A stretch of 64,000 nt of DNA from Paulinella micropora (lineage: Eukaryota > Cercozoa > Imbricatea > Euglyphida). The stretch lies in the NCBI GenBank assembly GCA_009731375.1, contig BJOX01000107.1:666508-730507 (forward strand), given 5' to 3'. A program made the position numbers and the translations under genes. The notes below the pieces were generated by a model, which did not search any database, was not told where the DNA came from, and worked only from the letters and a program-made list of their open reading frames with translations. Positions 24,534 to 34,886 of the stretch are shown piece by piece (the first letter of the stretch is position 1; every line of letters starts with the position of its first letter).

Positions 24534-24752
24534 ATTCATCTATCTATCTATCTATCTGGTGGCTGCGTCATGCATCATACTGTTGTTTACTTTGTTAGAA
24601 CCAACAGTATGGCGCAGTGTGTCCCGTGCAGTTTGGAAATCAGCAGACGCAATGGTATCAAGAAAGCCTTCTGGGAGGGAAACGCTTTGGAAATGTCATC
24701 AAAATCGGGAGCGGGCAAGGCGGCCTGCCAGCCATCACCTATCCAGTTCATG
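22784..24752 (+). CDS. Multi-exon gene, charged and Gln/Pro-rich product
   Basis: Exons join in phase. The first, ending at 23503, is very Glu/Lys-rich (KEQEKEQEKE repeats) and finishes HILPRYREVVHSFFRSQQ before CAG|GTAAAA. The next, 23744-23832, reads LFEISWRQWMLVDMGGFQEY and ends at GCAGG|GTACG. Exon 24302-24487 is Ser/Ala/Gln-rich and ends AVNLLQSLAAQ at CAG|GTACAG. Exon 24599-24752 continues in phase 0 as NQQYGAVCPVQFGNQQTQWY and IKIGSGQGGLPAITYPVH, with donor ATG|GTAAGC. A further piece at 23934 follows GTGCAG but sits in GCCGCGA repeats. The start and end are not located. No known domain. The exons are separated by CATA, TA, GA and CTAT microsatellites. Confidence 0.5.
24505..24560. repeat. 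(CTAT)n microsatellite in an intron
   Basis: Lies between the exon ending at 24487 and the exon starting at 24599. Confidence 0.95.
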
Positions 24753-24759
24753 GTAAGCA

Positions 24760-25250
24760 TACATCAAGCCAGGCGGTGCCGCGTGTCGTTGCATACACAG
24801 ATACTATAGCTGTCATAAAATTGGGAAGCTTTGGTTTTGTTATGGCTTTCACGAAAGATGTTAGAGCAGGACCCCCTATAACACTTTCATATTACACATA
24901 TAGTAGAGCAAGAAGTGTTAGTAAAACACGCGGTACAAAGCTTTGCGAAAGGGAGCAACAGACGTTACTGCGGCTAGAGAATGGATCCCATGTGTAGACT
25001 CCTTGGAGAATACAAATGGACCCATCCTTGCCTGCTATGCAGAGAGGACATTGCGCTATGACATCAAGAAACAAATCCCATTGTAATTGTGGCTTATATG
25101 TTGAAGATGAGTCAAGAGATCCCATAATCAGTATAAGAACAAAAGCAAACAGGTTCTATCATGCTTGGTCATTAGTTATAGTAAACTACGGATGGCCAGA
25201 TGAAGTGAAGAATCAACACAAAATGTTGATGTCAAAGAGGGTGACTTAGT
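24760..25250 (+). pseudogene. Degraded coding-like segment
   Basis: Protein-like pieces in shifting frames, including DTIAVIKLGSFGFVMAFTKD, YKWTHPCLLCREDIAL with a CxxC pair, and TKANRFYHAWSLVIVNYGWP. Stops separate them. It may be the 3' part of the upstream gene or an old insertion. Family not recognised. Confidence 0.3.
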
Positions 25251-25310
25251 TCAATACCTTGGAAGGGTCAAATGAGTGAGCTCTAACTTAGCTTTTTACG
25301 TTTCAATTCT

Positions 25311-25890
25311 GTTGTAACAAAAAATCCATTAAAGTTTTTCACGAAACGTACACGAAGTTTAAACTCAAGCACACATGCAGCAACAACCTCGAAACTTTAA
25401 TACGGGCCGGATCAAGACTGAGTCCAATCAAAAAGAACTTACTTACATACATGAATACATATATACCTAACCCTGACCCTAGCCCTAAACATTGTCTTAA
25501 GGAATGGCCTCTGCCGTGGGCTCGAAGGCCTCCACCCACCGCGAGTGGTCCCAATGAGGTCCTAGCTAGGTTCTGCGTCATTGGATTCTTCATCCGGCTC
25601 TGTTGTAAAAAAAATCCATTAAAGTTTTTCACGAAACGTACACGAAGTTTAAACTCAAGCACACATGCGGCAACAACCTCGAAACCTTAATACGGGCCGG
25701 ACCAAGACTGAGTCCAACAAAAAGAACTTACTTACTTACATGAATGCATATATACCTAACCCTAACCCTAGCCCTAACCATTGCCTTGAGGAATGGCCTC
25801 TGCCGTGGGCTCGAAGGCCTACACCCACCGCGAGTGGTCCCAATGAGGTCCTAGCTAGGTTCTGCGTCATTGGATCCTTCATCCGGCCCG
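25311..25890. repeat. 301-bp tandem repeat with CCCTAA cores
   Basis: GTTGTAA...AATCCATTAAAG starts at 25311 and 25612. Each unit includes degenerate CCCTAACCCTA (about 25468-25490 and 25756-25781) and the segment GGAATGGCCTCTGCCGTGGG. A partial third unit follows at about 26025-26165. Confidence 0.9.
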
Positions 25891-26225
25891 TATCAAAGTT
25901 TGGAGCTCGCGGCTGAGTTCAAATGGGCCCTTATATATGTGACTGCCGGAAGTTGCTGTATATGCCACGAGCCGCCCTGGCATAGCCCGGCAGCCTGGCG
26001 GGGTGCTGAACCCTAACCCTAACCCCCTTGCCTTGAGGAATGGCCTCTGCCGTGGGCTCGCCGGCCTCCGCCGCAAGTGGTCCGAATGAGGTCCTGGCTA
26101 GGTTCTGCGTGATTGGACCCTTGATCCGGCCCGTATTCAAGTTTGAAGCTCGCGGCCGCAGGTTTGAGTTCAAACGGGCCCTTATCCCGCAAGGTGTGCC
26201 TTGAAGCTTATGTGACTGCAACCGT

Positions 26226-26572
26226 GACCGGGACATCTTTCCTCCTCGCCCTCTGCCGGCAGTTGCTGCAGTGAGCCGGTGTTGGGGAGCTGAAGAAGGC
26301 AGCTGGTCGCCCGACCCGTCCTCGAAATTGCCGAGCCCAGCAAGCCGTCGTGAGCGTTGGTTCACACGGCCTAACCCTAACCGTAACCCTAACCCTAACC
26401 CTGACCCTAACCCTGATAACCCTAACCCTGATAACCCTAACCCTGCAACCCGCTGAACGATTTTCTCCGGCACGCTGGCAGGACCCGGCTGGGGCGGCCC
26501 AAACACACCGTCGTATGCAGAATCGACAAGACAGCGAGCCGAGCCGCCCCGGCATAGCCCGGCAGCCTGGCG
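26226..26572. repeat. Telomere-type repeat mosaic, copy 2
   Basis: Closely matches 13105-13416, including the CCCTAA array (26369-26446, here longer and with CCCTGATAA variants) and the flanking GGACCCGGCTGGGGCGGCCC. A shorter related piece with CCCTAA lies at 25963-26025. Confidence 0.9.
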
Positions 26573-27270
26573 TGTAGCTTGGCTGCATTCGTTTAAATTT
26601 CCTAATAGCGTACTATTAGATGTTCATACACAACACACTGTTTTGACAATGTTTATTTGCAAGTTTGTCTTAGTTTATAATAGGAAAGCTTTGCGTGTTT
26701 ACAAAGGAAGGATTCGGGTGTTTTGAATATGTATGTTGTGAATATTATTTTTGAGTGAAGATTATTTTCATGGGGCGGAACCGGTGCCGCAGCCCGCCGC
26801 CAAGACATTGGGTGCGTGCTACCGCGACAGGTAAGCCACTCTGGCAGCTCTTCAAGCACGTGTAGCTGCATGCATGCGTATGAATCTATATTTGTTTGAA
26901 GTAATTTGCGAGCTTAACAAAGGGATTTATTGTTCCCGGCAGCCTGGCTCGTAGGTTGGCTGCAGGGCATAGTATTACATATACAGCACTGTTTTGATAA
27001 TGTTTATTTGCAAGTTTGTCTTAGTTTATCATTGGAAAGGTTTACCGGTTTTCAAAGGAAAAATGCAGGTGTTTAGAATACGTTTTGACCATTATTTTTA
27101 CGTGTAAGCGATCTTTATGGGGCGGCGCCGCAGGCGCCCCAGCCGCCGCGAAGACATTTGGTGCTGCCGCGACTAGCAAGGCTGTCTGGCAGGTCTTCGA
27201 GCACGTGTATATGCATAAACATGAGTCCATATTTGTTTGAAATAATTTGCGAGCTTATCAAAAGGGATTT
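26568..27270. repeat. About 365-bp tandem duplication
   Basis: Two diverged copies (about 26568-26932 and 26936-27270) share CAGCCTGGC, TTTATTTGCAAGTTTGTCTTAG, ATGGGGCGG, TTCAAGCACGTGTA-like and ATTTGTTTGAA(G/A)TAATTTGCG. No coding was recognised. Confidence 0.85.
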
Positions 27271-28164
27271 TTGTATGTATGTTTTGTGTAAGCAAGAAAT
27301 CTATTTATGCGGCGACGGCGCATGATGCGCCGTCAATATTGGCCGCCTGGTAAAATTCGCTTCCTCACTCGTCACAGAGGCCCGCGGACCAGTGCATTAG
27401 GTCCAAACGCAGTCCCAGTGCATAGACAAGAATTATGGTTTCTGCCTTTGATACATCCAGTCGCTTTTCATCTCTTGTTCTCTTCGCGCCGCGAACGTCG
27501 CGGCGGTCGCGGAAGTGAAAATCTGGATACAGGTTGTTTTCATGATTGTTCATCTGTATATACCCTATAAGCGGTTGGTTTTGCTCACTGTAAAGGTTTT
27601 GAAAGGATAACATGAGAAGAATGACATCGGGGTCGTGCTTGGCTCAAAAGCTCCATCGGACAACTTTATGGGTAAATCTAGGACCTAGTCTCCGAAGCCG
27701 AACGCCGGAAAGCGAAAACTAAGGAAGTGTCCGTTAACAAGGATAGGAAACGCTTTTTAAGCGATATCAAGTAAGTGCCGCAAGTCTGAGTTTGGGAAAT
27801 TACGTTTTAGCCATCGGACAAGGCTGGAGCTGTGAGTTTGGAAAAGGCTGGAGCCGTGAGTTTGCCGCGAAACTTTTGTCTGCGTCTTGAACGCGTTACC
27901 ACCGCGACAAAAATGGTATCAACGTGCTAAGGGTCCTCATCCGATGTGAAAAAATCATTTACAGCAAAAAATTTGAATAATACTGTCCGTGACCCCCCCA
28001 ACACTATCTGGTGAAAAACGGACTTTTGCCGCGACATGCCACGATGTACAGTCCCTTTACCGCACCCGATTTACCGCGCCTGGAAATCTTAGTCCCGATT
28101 TACCGCGCCCTGTGCTAAACGTGCACACTTCCACACCGTTTCACACTTATATTTTGGTTTAATG

Positions 28165-28830
28165 TTGCCTTACTATTGCTACACCATTGCTTCACTATTG
28201 CTTCACTATTGCCTGACTATTGTCTCACTATTGCCTCACCATTGCCTCTATTACTGCCTCACTATTGCCTCTATTACTGCACTATTGCCGCTGTACACAC
28301 CGCTGCATCCCACACCCAGCAAAACATAGAAATATTTCCACGTTTCATACTTACATTTGTCTCACTACTGCCTCACTACTGCCTGACTATTGCCTCACAT
28401 TACCTCACTATGCTTCACAATTGCCTCATTATTACCGCACTATTGCCGCTGTATCCAACACCCAATTAAACATAGACATATTGCCACGTTTCGCAATTTC
28501 ATTTGGCCTCACTGCTGCCTCAGTATTGACTCACTATTGCCTCACTACTGCCTCACTATTGCCTCACTAATGCCTCACTAATGCCTGATCCTTACCGCAC
28601 TATTGCCGCTGTATCCAACACCCAACCAAACATAGACATATTGCCACGTTTCGCAATGTCATTTGGCCTCACTGCTGCCTCAGTATTGACTCACTACTGC
28701 CTCACTATTGCCTCACTATTGCCTCACTATTGCCTCACTATTGCCTCACTAATGCCTCACTATTGCCTTATTATTACCGCACTATTACCTCCCTATTGCC
28801 GCTGTATCCAACACCCCACAAAACATTCCT
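28165..28830. repeat. TTGCCTCACTA minisatellite, higher-order
   Basis: The basic unit is about 11 bp (TTGCCTCACTA) with variants. Interspersed spacers of CCGCTGTATCCAACACCCA...ACATATTGCCACGTTTCGCAAT recur at 28287, 28446, 28606 and 28799, giving a higher-order period of roughly 160-190 bp. Confidence 0.9.
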
Positions 28831-28985
28831 AGATCCAAAAGTTTAATGCACACACCATAACGATGCTTCCAACCGGCATTGTCCTTCTCCCCCGGGATTC
28901 TCAGATCTGCAGTTTTCCGATTACAAAACTTTAATGATGACAGCTTAACACTTGAATCACTCCTACTGATGCTTACAAAACTTAC

Positions 28986-29468
28986 TTACATACTGAATTT
29001 CATCATGCAACTCTCTCCAGCGTTGCCTGCACAAACAATGTATCTTTCCACCGTCCCTGTTATCAACAACCCATCCCCTGGGTTGGACTTTCCGCAATTA
29101 TCTGGAATACGGCACGCTTTTGTTGTTGAGCCGAAACCTCGCAACCTAAGTTCCTGCACAAACTCCCATAGAGATTCTCCTTCTCCTACGTAACCGAAAT
29201 CCGGACCATGCTTCATGTGCTGTTCCATAATCGCTTTCTTAAACTCACTCGAGCTCAAGATATAGTGGTTGGTTTGATCCTCCGCTACAACAGTCTCGCT
29301 AATTTCTTCGTAATTTGTCCAGCTGTCCTTCTGTGATACATCCACTCCTTCATCCTTCTTCACTGGAAGATACAGCAGNNNNNNNNNNTTCATCTTTCTT
29401 CACTGGAAGATACAGCAGCAGCGCTACTGACAGACCAGCCTGAAACACACACACACACACACAGCACA

Positions 29469-29500
<32 letters not shown>

Positions 29501-29680
29501 TGCGAGAGACAGTCCATACACGTGCACACAGAAAATGTTTATTTTCTTGTGTATAAGCCAGCCAAGGCTTTTTTGCTTGTTACCCTGAACTGCAGGTCAC
29601 TATGGAAATTTTGCCACTCTCCCGGCGTCACGGTGAATTCTCTTGTACGAGCACCCTTTCCTATTGTTATGCTCACACAA
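28986..29680 (-). CDS. Spliced gene fragment of unknown function
   Basis: The minus strand carries an upstream exon (about 29680-29584, reading TREFTVTPGEWQNFHSDLQF, donor AGG|GTAACA) and a downstream exon starting at 29439 after TTTCAG. They join in phase 0. The second reads AGLSVALLLYLPVKKDEGVD, then HMKHGPDFGYVGEGESLWEF and CRIPDNCGKSNPGDGLLI, and ends at a stop near 28986. A 10-N gap (29379-29388) lies inside the second exon, with a 30-bp flank duplicated on both sides, so the reading frame there is unreliable. The intron is (CA)n-rich. No family was recognised. Confidence 0.5.
29379..29388. other. 10-N gap with duplicated 30-bp flanks
   Basis: TTCATC(C/T)TTCTTCACTGG...ACAGCAG ends at 29378 and starts again at 29389 with one mismatch. 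The Ns therefore mark unmerged overlapping contig ends, not missing DNA. Confidence 0.9.
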
Positions 29681-29879
29681 AAACACCATCAGTCACTGTC
29701 CTGACACACACACATACACACACACACACACCAACACGATAAATTAATAATACATACCAACATACATTTATTGCATACATAGATACAATATTACATACAC
29801 ACATAGATACTTGCATACATTCATATATTCATACATACATTCATTGCATTTATTACATTCATTGCATATATACACAATG

Positions 29880-29910
<31 letters not shown>

Positions 29911-29913
<3 letters not shown>

Positions 29914-30012
29914 TATATTATATTATATTATATTATATTATATTATATTATATTATATTATATTATATTATATTATATTATATTATATTATATTATATTA
30001 TATTATATTATA
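29911..30012. repeat. (ATTAT)n pentanucleotide array
   Basis: About 20 TATTA units run into the gap at 30013-30204. They are preceded by (CA)n and (TA)n. Confidence 0.95.
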
Positions 30013-30220
30013 NNNNNNNNNNNNNNNNNNNNNNNNNNNNNNNNNNNNNNNNNNNNNNNNNNNNNNNNNNNNNNNNNNNNNNNNNNNNNNNNNNNNNNNN
30101 NNNNNNNNNNNNNNNNNNNNNNNNNNNNNNNNNNNNNNNNNNNNNNNNNNNNNNNNNNNNNNNNNNNNNNNNNNNNNNNNNNNNNNNNNNNNNNNNNNNN
30201 NNNNAACAAACATTCCTGTC

Positions 30221-30445
30221 AAAGGGACTAGTCCCTTTTGCCTACTTTTTGCCTCAAACCTATGAGGCAAATATATGTGATCTTTTTGCTCAAAATTCAT
30301 TTATTTATGACCCCGAAGCGTTCTGAATCAAAAGGATAAAGTTTGCAGTTGATATCTGATGTATAAGTCCACATTTGGAGGCAAAATGAGGCAGATTCAG
30401 AGGCAAATATTTTAGCCTCTGATTTGCCTCGTATTTGCCTCATAT
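30221..30445. repeat. Palindromes with TTTGCCTC/GAGGCAAA motifs
   Basis: AAAGGGACTAGTCCCTTT is a perfect 18-bp palindrome (30221-30238). A TTTGCCTCA...TGAGGCAAA hairpin follows (30248-30271). A longer stem lies at about 30378-30441: GAGGCAAAATGAGGCAGATT...CAGAGGC pairs with GCCTCTG...TTTGCCTCGTATTTGCCTC. Eight or so copies of the octamer occur in both orientations. Confidence 0.75.
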
Positions 30446-31040
30446 CTTTATGATTTTTCTTCTATTTTCAACTAAATATTGATTATTTTTCATGAAATAT
30501 GATATTTAAATATAAATCATTAATTTTTCTTGCACAGGTGGCAACGTGACCAGAAAAATCAGGTGTTTTCCACCCCGCCGTCTTAGCACTAGGATATAAT
30601 TATTAATAAACTATTTCTTCTTGCAATTTCAATACAAAATTGATTTAACTCAACTAAATATAATATTTTTAATTTTAAAATTAAAAAAATTATTCTGGTG
30701 GCAATTTGACGGCAAAATCATGTATTTTTTCACATCATCCCACTTGAAATTCAAACATATATTTCTGCATGACTTAACTATTTTTCCTAAGTCAAAAATC
30801 ACCGAAAATTCACGAAAGCGTGAGGAAAATACTTGCTTCAAGTTGCTAGATCATTATTAAAACTAAATATAATATTTTCAAAATTATTTACTTGACTAAT
30901 AATAATTTAGTCATCGGCCGAAAGTGACTTTTTTTATTAATATTTTCGCCTGTCAAAATCCAACAAAAATTGAACTAGTATTAATACAAATGTGCACAGT
31001 TAATTTATTAAATTCTAATTTTATTAAATACTAAATTATT

Positions 31041-31910
31041 TTAAAACAAACTGCTCAAATACTGGCTTCGGATCAACTTGTTTTGTTCTTGGAGCAGTTG
31101 CTGCTCGATCATGAAATGGTACTGAAATATGTTTTGGGAGTTGATGTGTTGATTGCCAAGCTGTTGATAAAGCTTTTGCCTAGGATTGGAATTGTTGAAC
31201 GAAGATGCAGATGAATTAGTTGTGAGAGTTGTGAGTTGTGTGTCTGGATCAAGCAATGTTATGGCTGGTGTGGGTTGCACTTTGCTTTGCAACGCTTCCA
31301 CAGTTTTTTGAAGTTCAGCAATCTGCTTAGCTTGCTGCGCAAATCTTACAGATTCTACCTTCGAATTCTCATCCTTCTTGACATCTTTTGGTTGTTTTGC
31401 ATTCGGCTTGTTTTGTTCAGGAATGGTTGATTGAGTCTGCTTCATGAGTGCAATTTCAGTTCGCACGTCCAGCATGGTTTGGCTCAAAGTGTTGAGAACG
31501 TTGACAAGTGCAGTGTCTTTTTCTTTCTCTGCTGGTTCTTTCTGATCTATGATTTCGACGTGTTCAACCTTTGGTTGTTTGCGGGGCTTGCCTGGATTTC
31601 CCGGCTTGGGGTCGGCCTTGGGCTTGGGAGCTTTGGTTTTCGTCTTTTTGGCCGGCTTTGTCACTTGAACCGGTGTCGAAGAGACCGGCTCAGCCTGCAA
31701 ATATATTACAAGAAATTTATTTTCAAACGATAAAAAATTTATTTTCAAACGATACAAATAAATAAAAACCTCAGGTTCAGGCTTGGGTTTGACTTGACGC
31801 TTGGGCCTGCAGTTGACGTAAGTCCCACCATTTCCCGGCTGCTCTTGCACCCAGGCAAAGTCGTAAATGACAGGCAGATTTTCCAAAGGAGTTTGGCTTG
31901 CGGGCGCCAT
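31041..31910 (-). CDS. Two-exon gene, Lys/Pro-rich coiled-coil protein
   Basis: I placed the start at ATG 31910 (MAPASQTPLENLPVIYDFAW), because upstream codons are only translated (ATAGT)n repeat. A 75-bp intron (31769-31695, GAG|GTTTTT...TTGCAG|GCT) contains a duplicated TTTGAAAATAAATTT and keeps frame whether or not it is removed. The product is about 264 residues: a short aromatic N-terminus, a basic Pro/Lys-rich middle (VTKPAKKTKTKAPKPKADPK), a helical segment (LVNVLNTLSQTMLDVRTEIA) with a second coiled-coil-like helix (FAQQAKQIAELQKTVEALQS), and a Gln/Asn-rich end. It is not recognised. It lies in the same orientation as the spliced genes at 34.9 and 43.4-44.3 kb. Confidence 0.6.
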   Translation of the reverse strand: MAPASQTPLENLPVIYDFAWVQEQPGNGGTYVNCRPKRQVKPKPEPEVFIYLYRLKINFLSFENKFLVIYLQAEPVSSTPVQVTKPAKKTKTKAPKPKADPKPGNPGKPRKQPKVEHVEIIDQKEPAEKEKDTALVNVLNTLSQTMLDVRTEIALMKQTQSTIPEQNKPNAKQPKDVKKDENSKVESVRFAQQAKQIAELQKTVEALQSKVQPTPAITLLDPDTQLTTLTTNSSASSFNNSNPRQKLYQQLGNQHINSQNIFQYHFMIEQQLLQEQNKLIRSQYLSSLF

Positions 31911-31936
31911 CAACACGAGGAGGGGTGGGACTTCTA

Positions 31937-32335
31937 CAGTATAGTATAGTATAGTATAGTATAGTATAGTATAGAATAGTATAGTATAGTATAGTATAAT
32001 ATAGTATAATACAGTATAAAGTATCATAATGTAGAATTGTACAGTATAGTATAGTATAGTATAGTATAGTTTAGTATAGTATAGTATAGTATAGTATAAT
32101 ATAGTATATTATAGTATAGTATAGCATGGTATAGCATGGTATAGTATAGAGTATAGTATAGTATAGTATAGTATAGTATAGTATAGTATAGTATAGTATA
32201 GTATACTATAGTATAATATAGTATAGTATAATATAGTATAGTATAGTATAGTATAGTATAGTATAGTATAGTATAGTATAGTATAGTTATAGTATAGTAT
32301 AGTATAGTATAATATAGTATAGTATAGTATATATA
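31937..32335. repeat. (ATAGT)n pentanucleotide array
   Basis: About 75 imperfect TATAG units directly upstream of the 31.0-31.9 kb gene, followed by (TA)n. Confidence 0.95.
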
Positions 32336-32404
32336 TACATATACATATATATATGTGTATATATATGTATATATATGTATATTATATACTATACTATAGT
32401 ATTG

Positions 32405-32655
<251 letters not shown>

Positions 32656-32675
32656 TAATGTGTTTGTGTAAGTGA

Positions 32676-32941
32676 GTATGCCTGCAATCTACACACGGAA
32701 TCAGAATTGTACTTGTGACAACCCACCAAGCAATTGACTTGCGCATTCATGGCAAGGGAAGGAAAAGGAGAGGAAGCCAGGTTCCAGCAAAACCGTGTGC
32801 AAATAAACAGACAACATCATACATGTTACTAATGTATATATAATTTCATGCATACATGCATTACCTACCTAATTATTTTAAACAAAATAAACTACATAAA
32901 ACAAACAATCTGTACGCTACAAATTATGAGAGAGAGAGAGC

Positions 32942-32992
<51 letters not shown>

Positions 32993-33182
32993 TGAGTATG
33001 CCTGCAATCTACACACGGAATCAGAATTGTACTTGTGACAACCCCCCAAGCAGTGAACTTGCCCATTCATGGTAAGGGAAGGAAAAGGAGAGGAATCCAC
33101 TTTCTAGCAAAACCGTGTGTAAATAAACAGACAACATCATATATATTAGAGATATTGAGAGAAAGAGAGGGAAAGAGAGAGA

Positions 33183-33248
<66 letters not shown>

Positions 33249-33480
33249 GCGAGAGAGAGAGAGAGAGAGAGAGAGATCTAGAGATAGAGAGAGAGAGAGA
33301 GTATGCCTGCAATCTACACACGGAATTAGCAAAAGAATTGTACTTGTGACAACCCCCCAAGCAGTTAACTTGCACATTCATGGTAAGGGAAGGAAAAGGA
33401 GAGGAAGCATTTTTCCAGCAAAACAATGTGTAAATAAACAGACAACATCATATGTATTAGAGATGTTGAGAGAAAGAGAA

Positions 33481-33519
<39 letters not shown>

Positions 33520-33600
33520 ATGTTGAGAGAGATTGAGAGAGAGAGAGAGACACAGAGAGAGAAAGAGAGAGAGAGAGAGAGAAAGATGGCCAGAGAGTCA
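32676..33600. repeat. Three tandem units of about 310 bp with (GA)n
   Basis: GTATGCCTGCAATCTACACACGG starts units at 32676, 32996 and 33301. Each unit continues GGTAAGGGAAGGAAAAGGAG and AAATAAACAGACAACATCAT and ends in a (GA)n array of different length. Units differ by a few substitutions. No gene. Confidence 0.9.
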
Positions 33601-33824
33601 ACCAAATAACTATGTTTGCACCTTTCCTTAATACGCTCAACTGAATAACTAGGTTTCCACCTTTGATAAAGGTATAACGTACTAGCTATACTTTTGAAGT
33701 GGACGTTCCCTGAGTCGACGTCGAATTGTAAAATTGTTCTTTCACTAAAAGCGAAGAAGAAGAAGATGAATAGTGATTGAGCGCGGTGTAGTTGTGGTGT
33801 GGTTTTTAAAATTTTTTTTTTGTA

Positions 33825-33976
33825 GTTTGCAAATTTGGTCCAACAGACTAGGATAGTAGCAACTATCCTAGTCTGCTCGACCAAATTTTTTTAGCTTTCT
33901 TTCTTTTTTTTATCGTTTGCAAATTTGGTCTAGCAGACCAGGATAGTGGTAATTATCCTGGTCTGCTGGACACATT
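33825..33976. repeat. Two hairpin units with compensatory changes
   Basis: Units at 33831-33888 and 33921-33976, each preceded by GTTTGC, form stems of about 25 bp with a short loop. Unit 1 has GACTAGGATAGT pairing with ACTATCCTAGTC. Unit 2 has GACCAGGATA pairing with TATCCTGGTC. The T-A to C-G change is matched on both arms. T-rich GCTTTCTTTCTTT follows each unit. Confidence 0.75.
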
Positions 33977-33998
33977 TTTTTTTTGCTTTCTTTCTTTC

Positions 33999-34034
<36 letters not shown>

Positions 34035-34240
34035 CAGTAAGCAAGGTTAAATGAGAAAGAGACGATAGAAAACTAGAAAAAAAGAAGAACTTAATTAAAA
34101 AGAATTCTGGTTCCAAGGAAAAACAGTACAAGCTCATAAGGAAATCTGGAACTATAGGCTAATTATAAGGTTCGATTCAACAGAAAGTTCCTGGAAATAA
34201 TAATATGGAAAGGAAAATTACGTTCATTACATATATACAC

Positions 34241-34273
34241 AATGACACACACACACACACACACGCACACTAG

Positions 34274-34310
<37 letters not shown>

Positions 34311-34399
34311 CATATATATATATATATGTATATATATATATCTGTATATATATACAGATATATATATATATATATATACTAGATATATTATATATATAT
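34241..34399. repeat. (CA)n then (TA)n microsatellite
   Basis: CA-rich array followed by TA-rich array. The foldback element starts at its right edge. Confidence 0.95.
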
Positions 34400-34803
34400 G
34401 ATCATTTATGTATGCAAGAGTTGTCCAACCGCAAAGTATTAAACAAGCCTTAAAAATACGAAAAACCAACATTTGACATATAGAAAACAAACATAGAAAA
34501 CAAAAAAGTGTCACATGTTTAACATGAATTTATCAAACTAAGCACATTAAGAGAGATTACGACGAAAAGACACATAAACCATATTTTTATTTCATAAAAG
34601 TATATATAAACTGCGTGTATATGGTTTATGTGTCTTTTCGTCGTAATCTCTCTTAATGTGCTTAGTTTGATAAATTCATGTTAAACATTTGACACTTTTT
34701 TCTTTTCTATGTATGTTTTCTATATGTCAAATGTTGGTTTTTCGTATTTTTAAGGCTTGTTTAATACTTTGCGGTTGGACAAGTCTTGCATACATAAATG
34801 ATC
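34400..34803. mobile_element. 404-bp foldback element, 185-bp inverted arms
   Basis: 34400-34584 and 34619-34803 are reverse complements with a few mismatches and one small length difference, separated by a 34-bp loop (about 34585-34618). The outer ends read GATCATTTATGTATGCAAG and its complement. No ORF lies inside. It fits a foldback/MITE-like non-autonomous element inserted beside a TA repeat. A palindromic terminal repeat of the neighbouring virus-like block is an alternative. Confidence 0.8.
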
Positions 34804-34886
34804 AGCAGTGAGGAAAACAAAATAAAACGACACAATGAGAAAACCCAGTCAATTTAATAAAAATTGTTTCAGAAGATGGGGACAAT

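Noticed and set aside
28165-28830. CRISPR-like array
   Set aside because: Units are 11 bp without unique spacers; it is a eukaryotic minisatellite.
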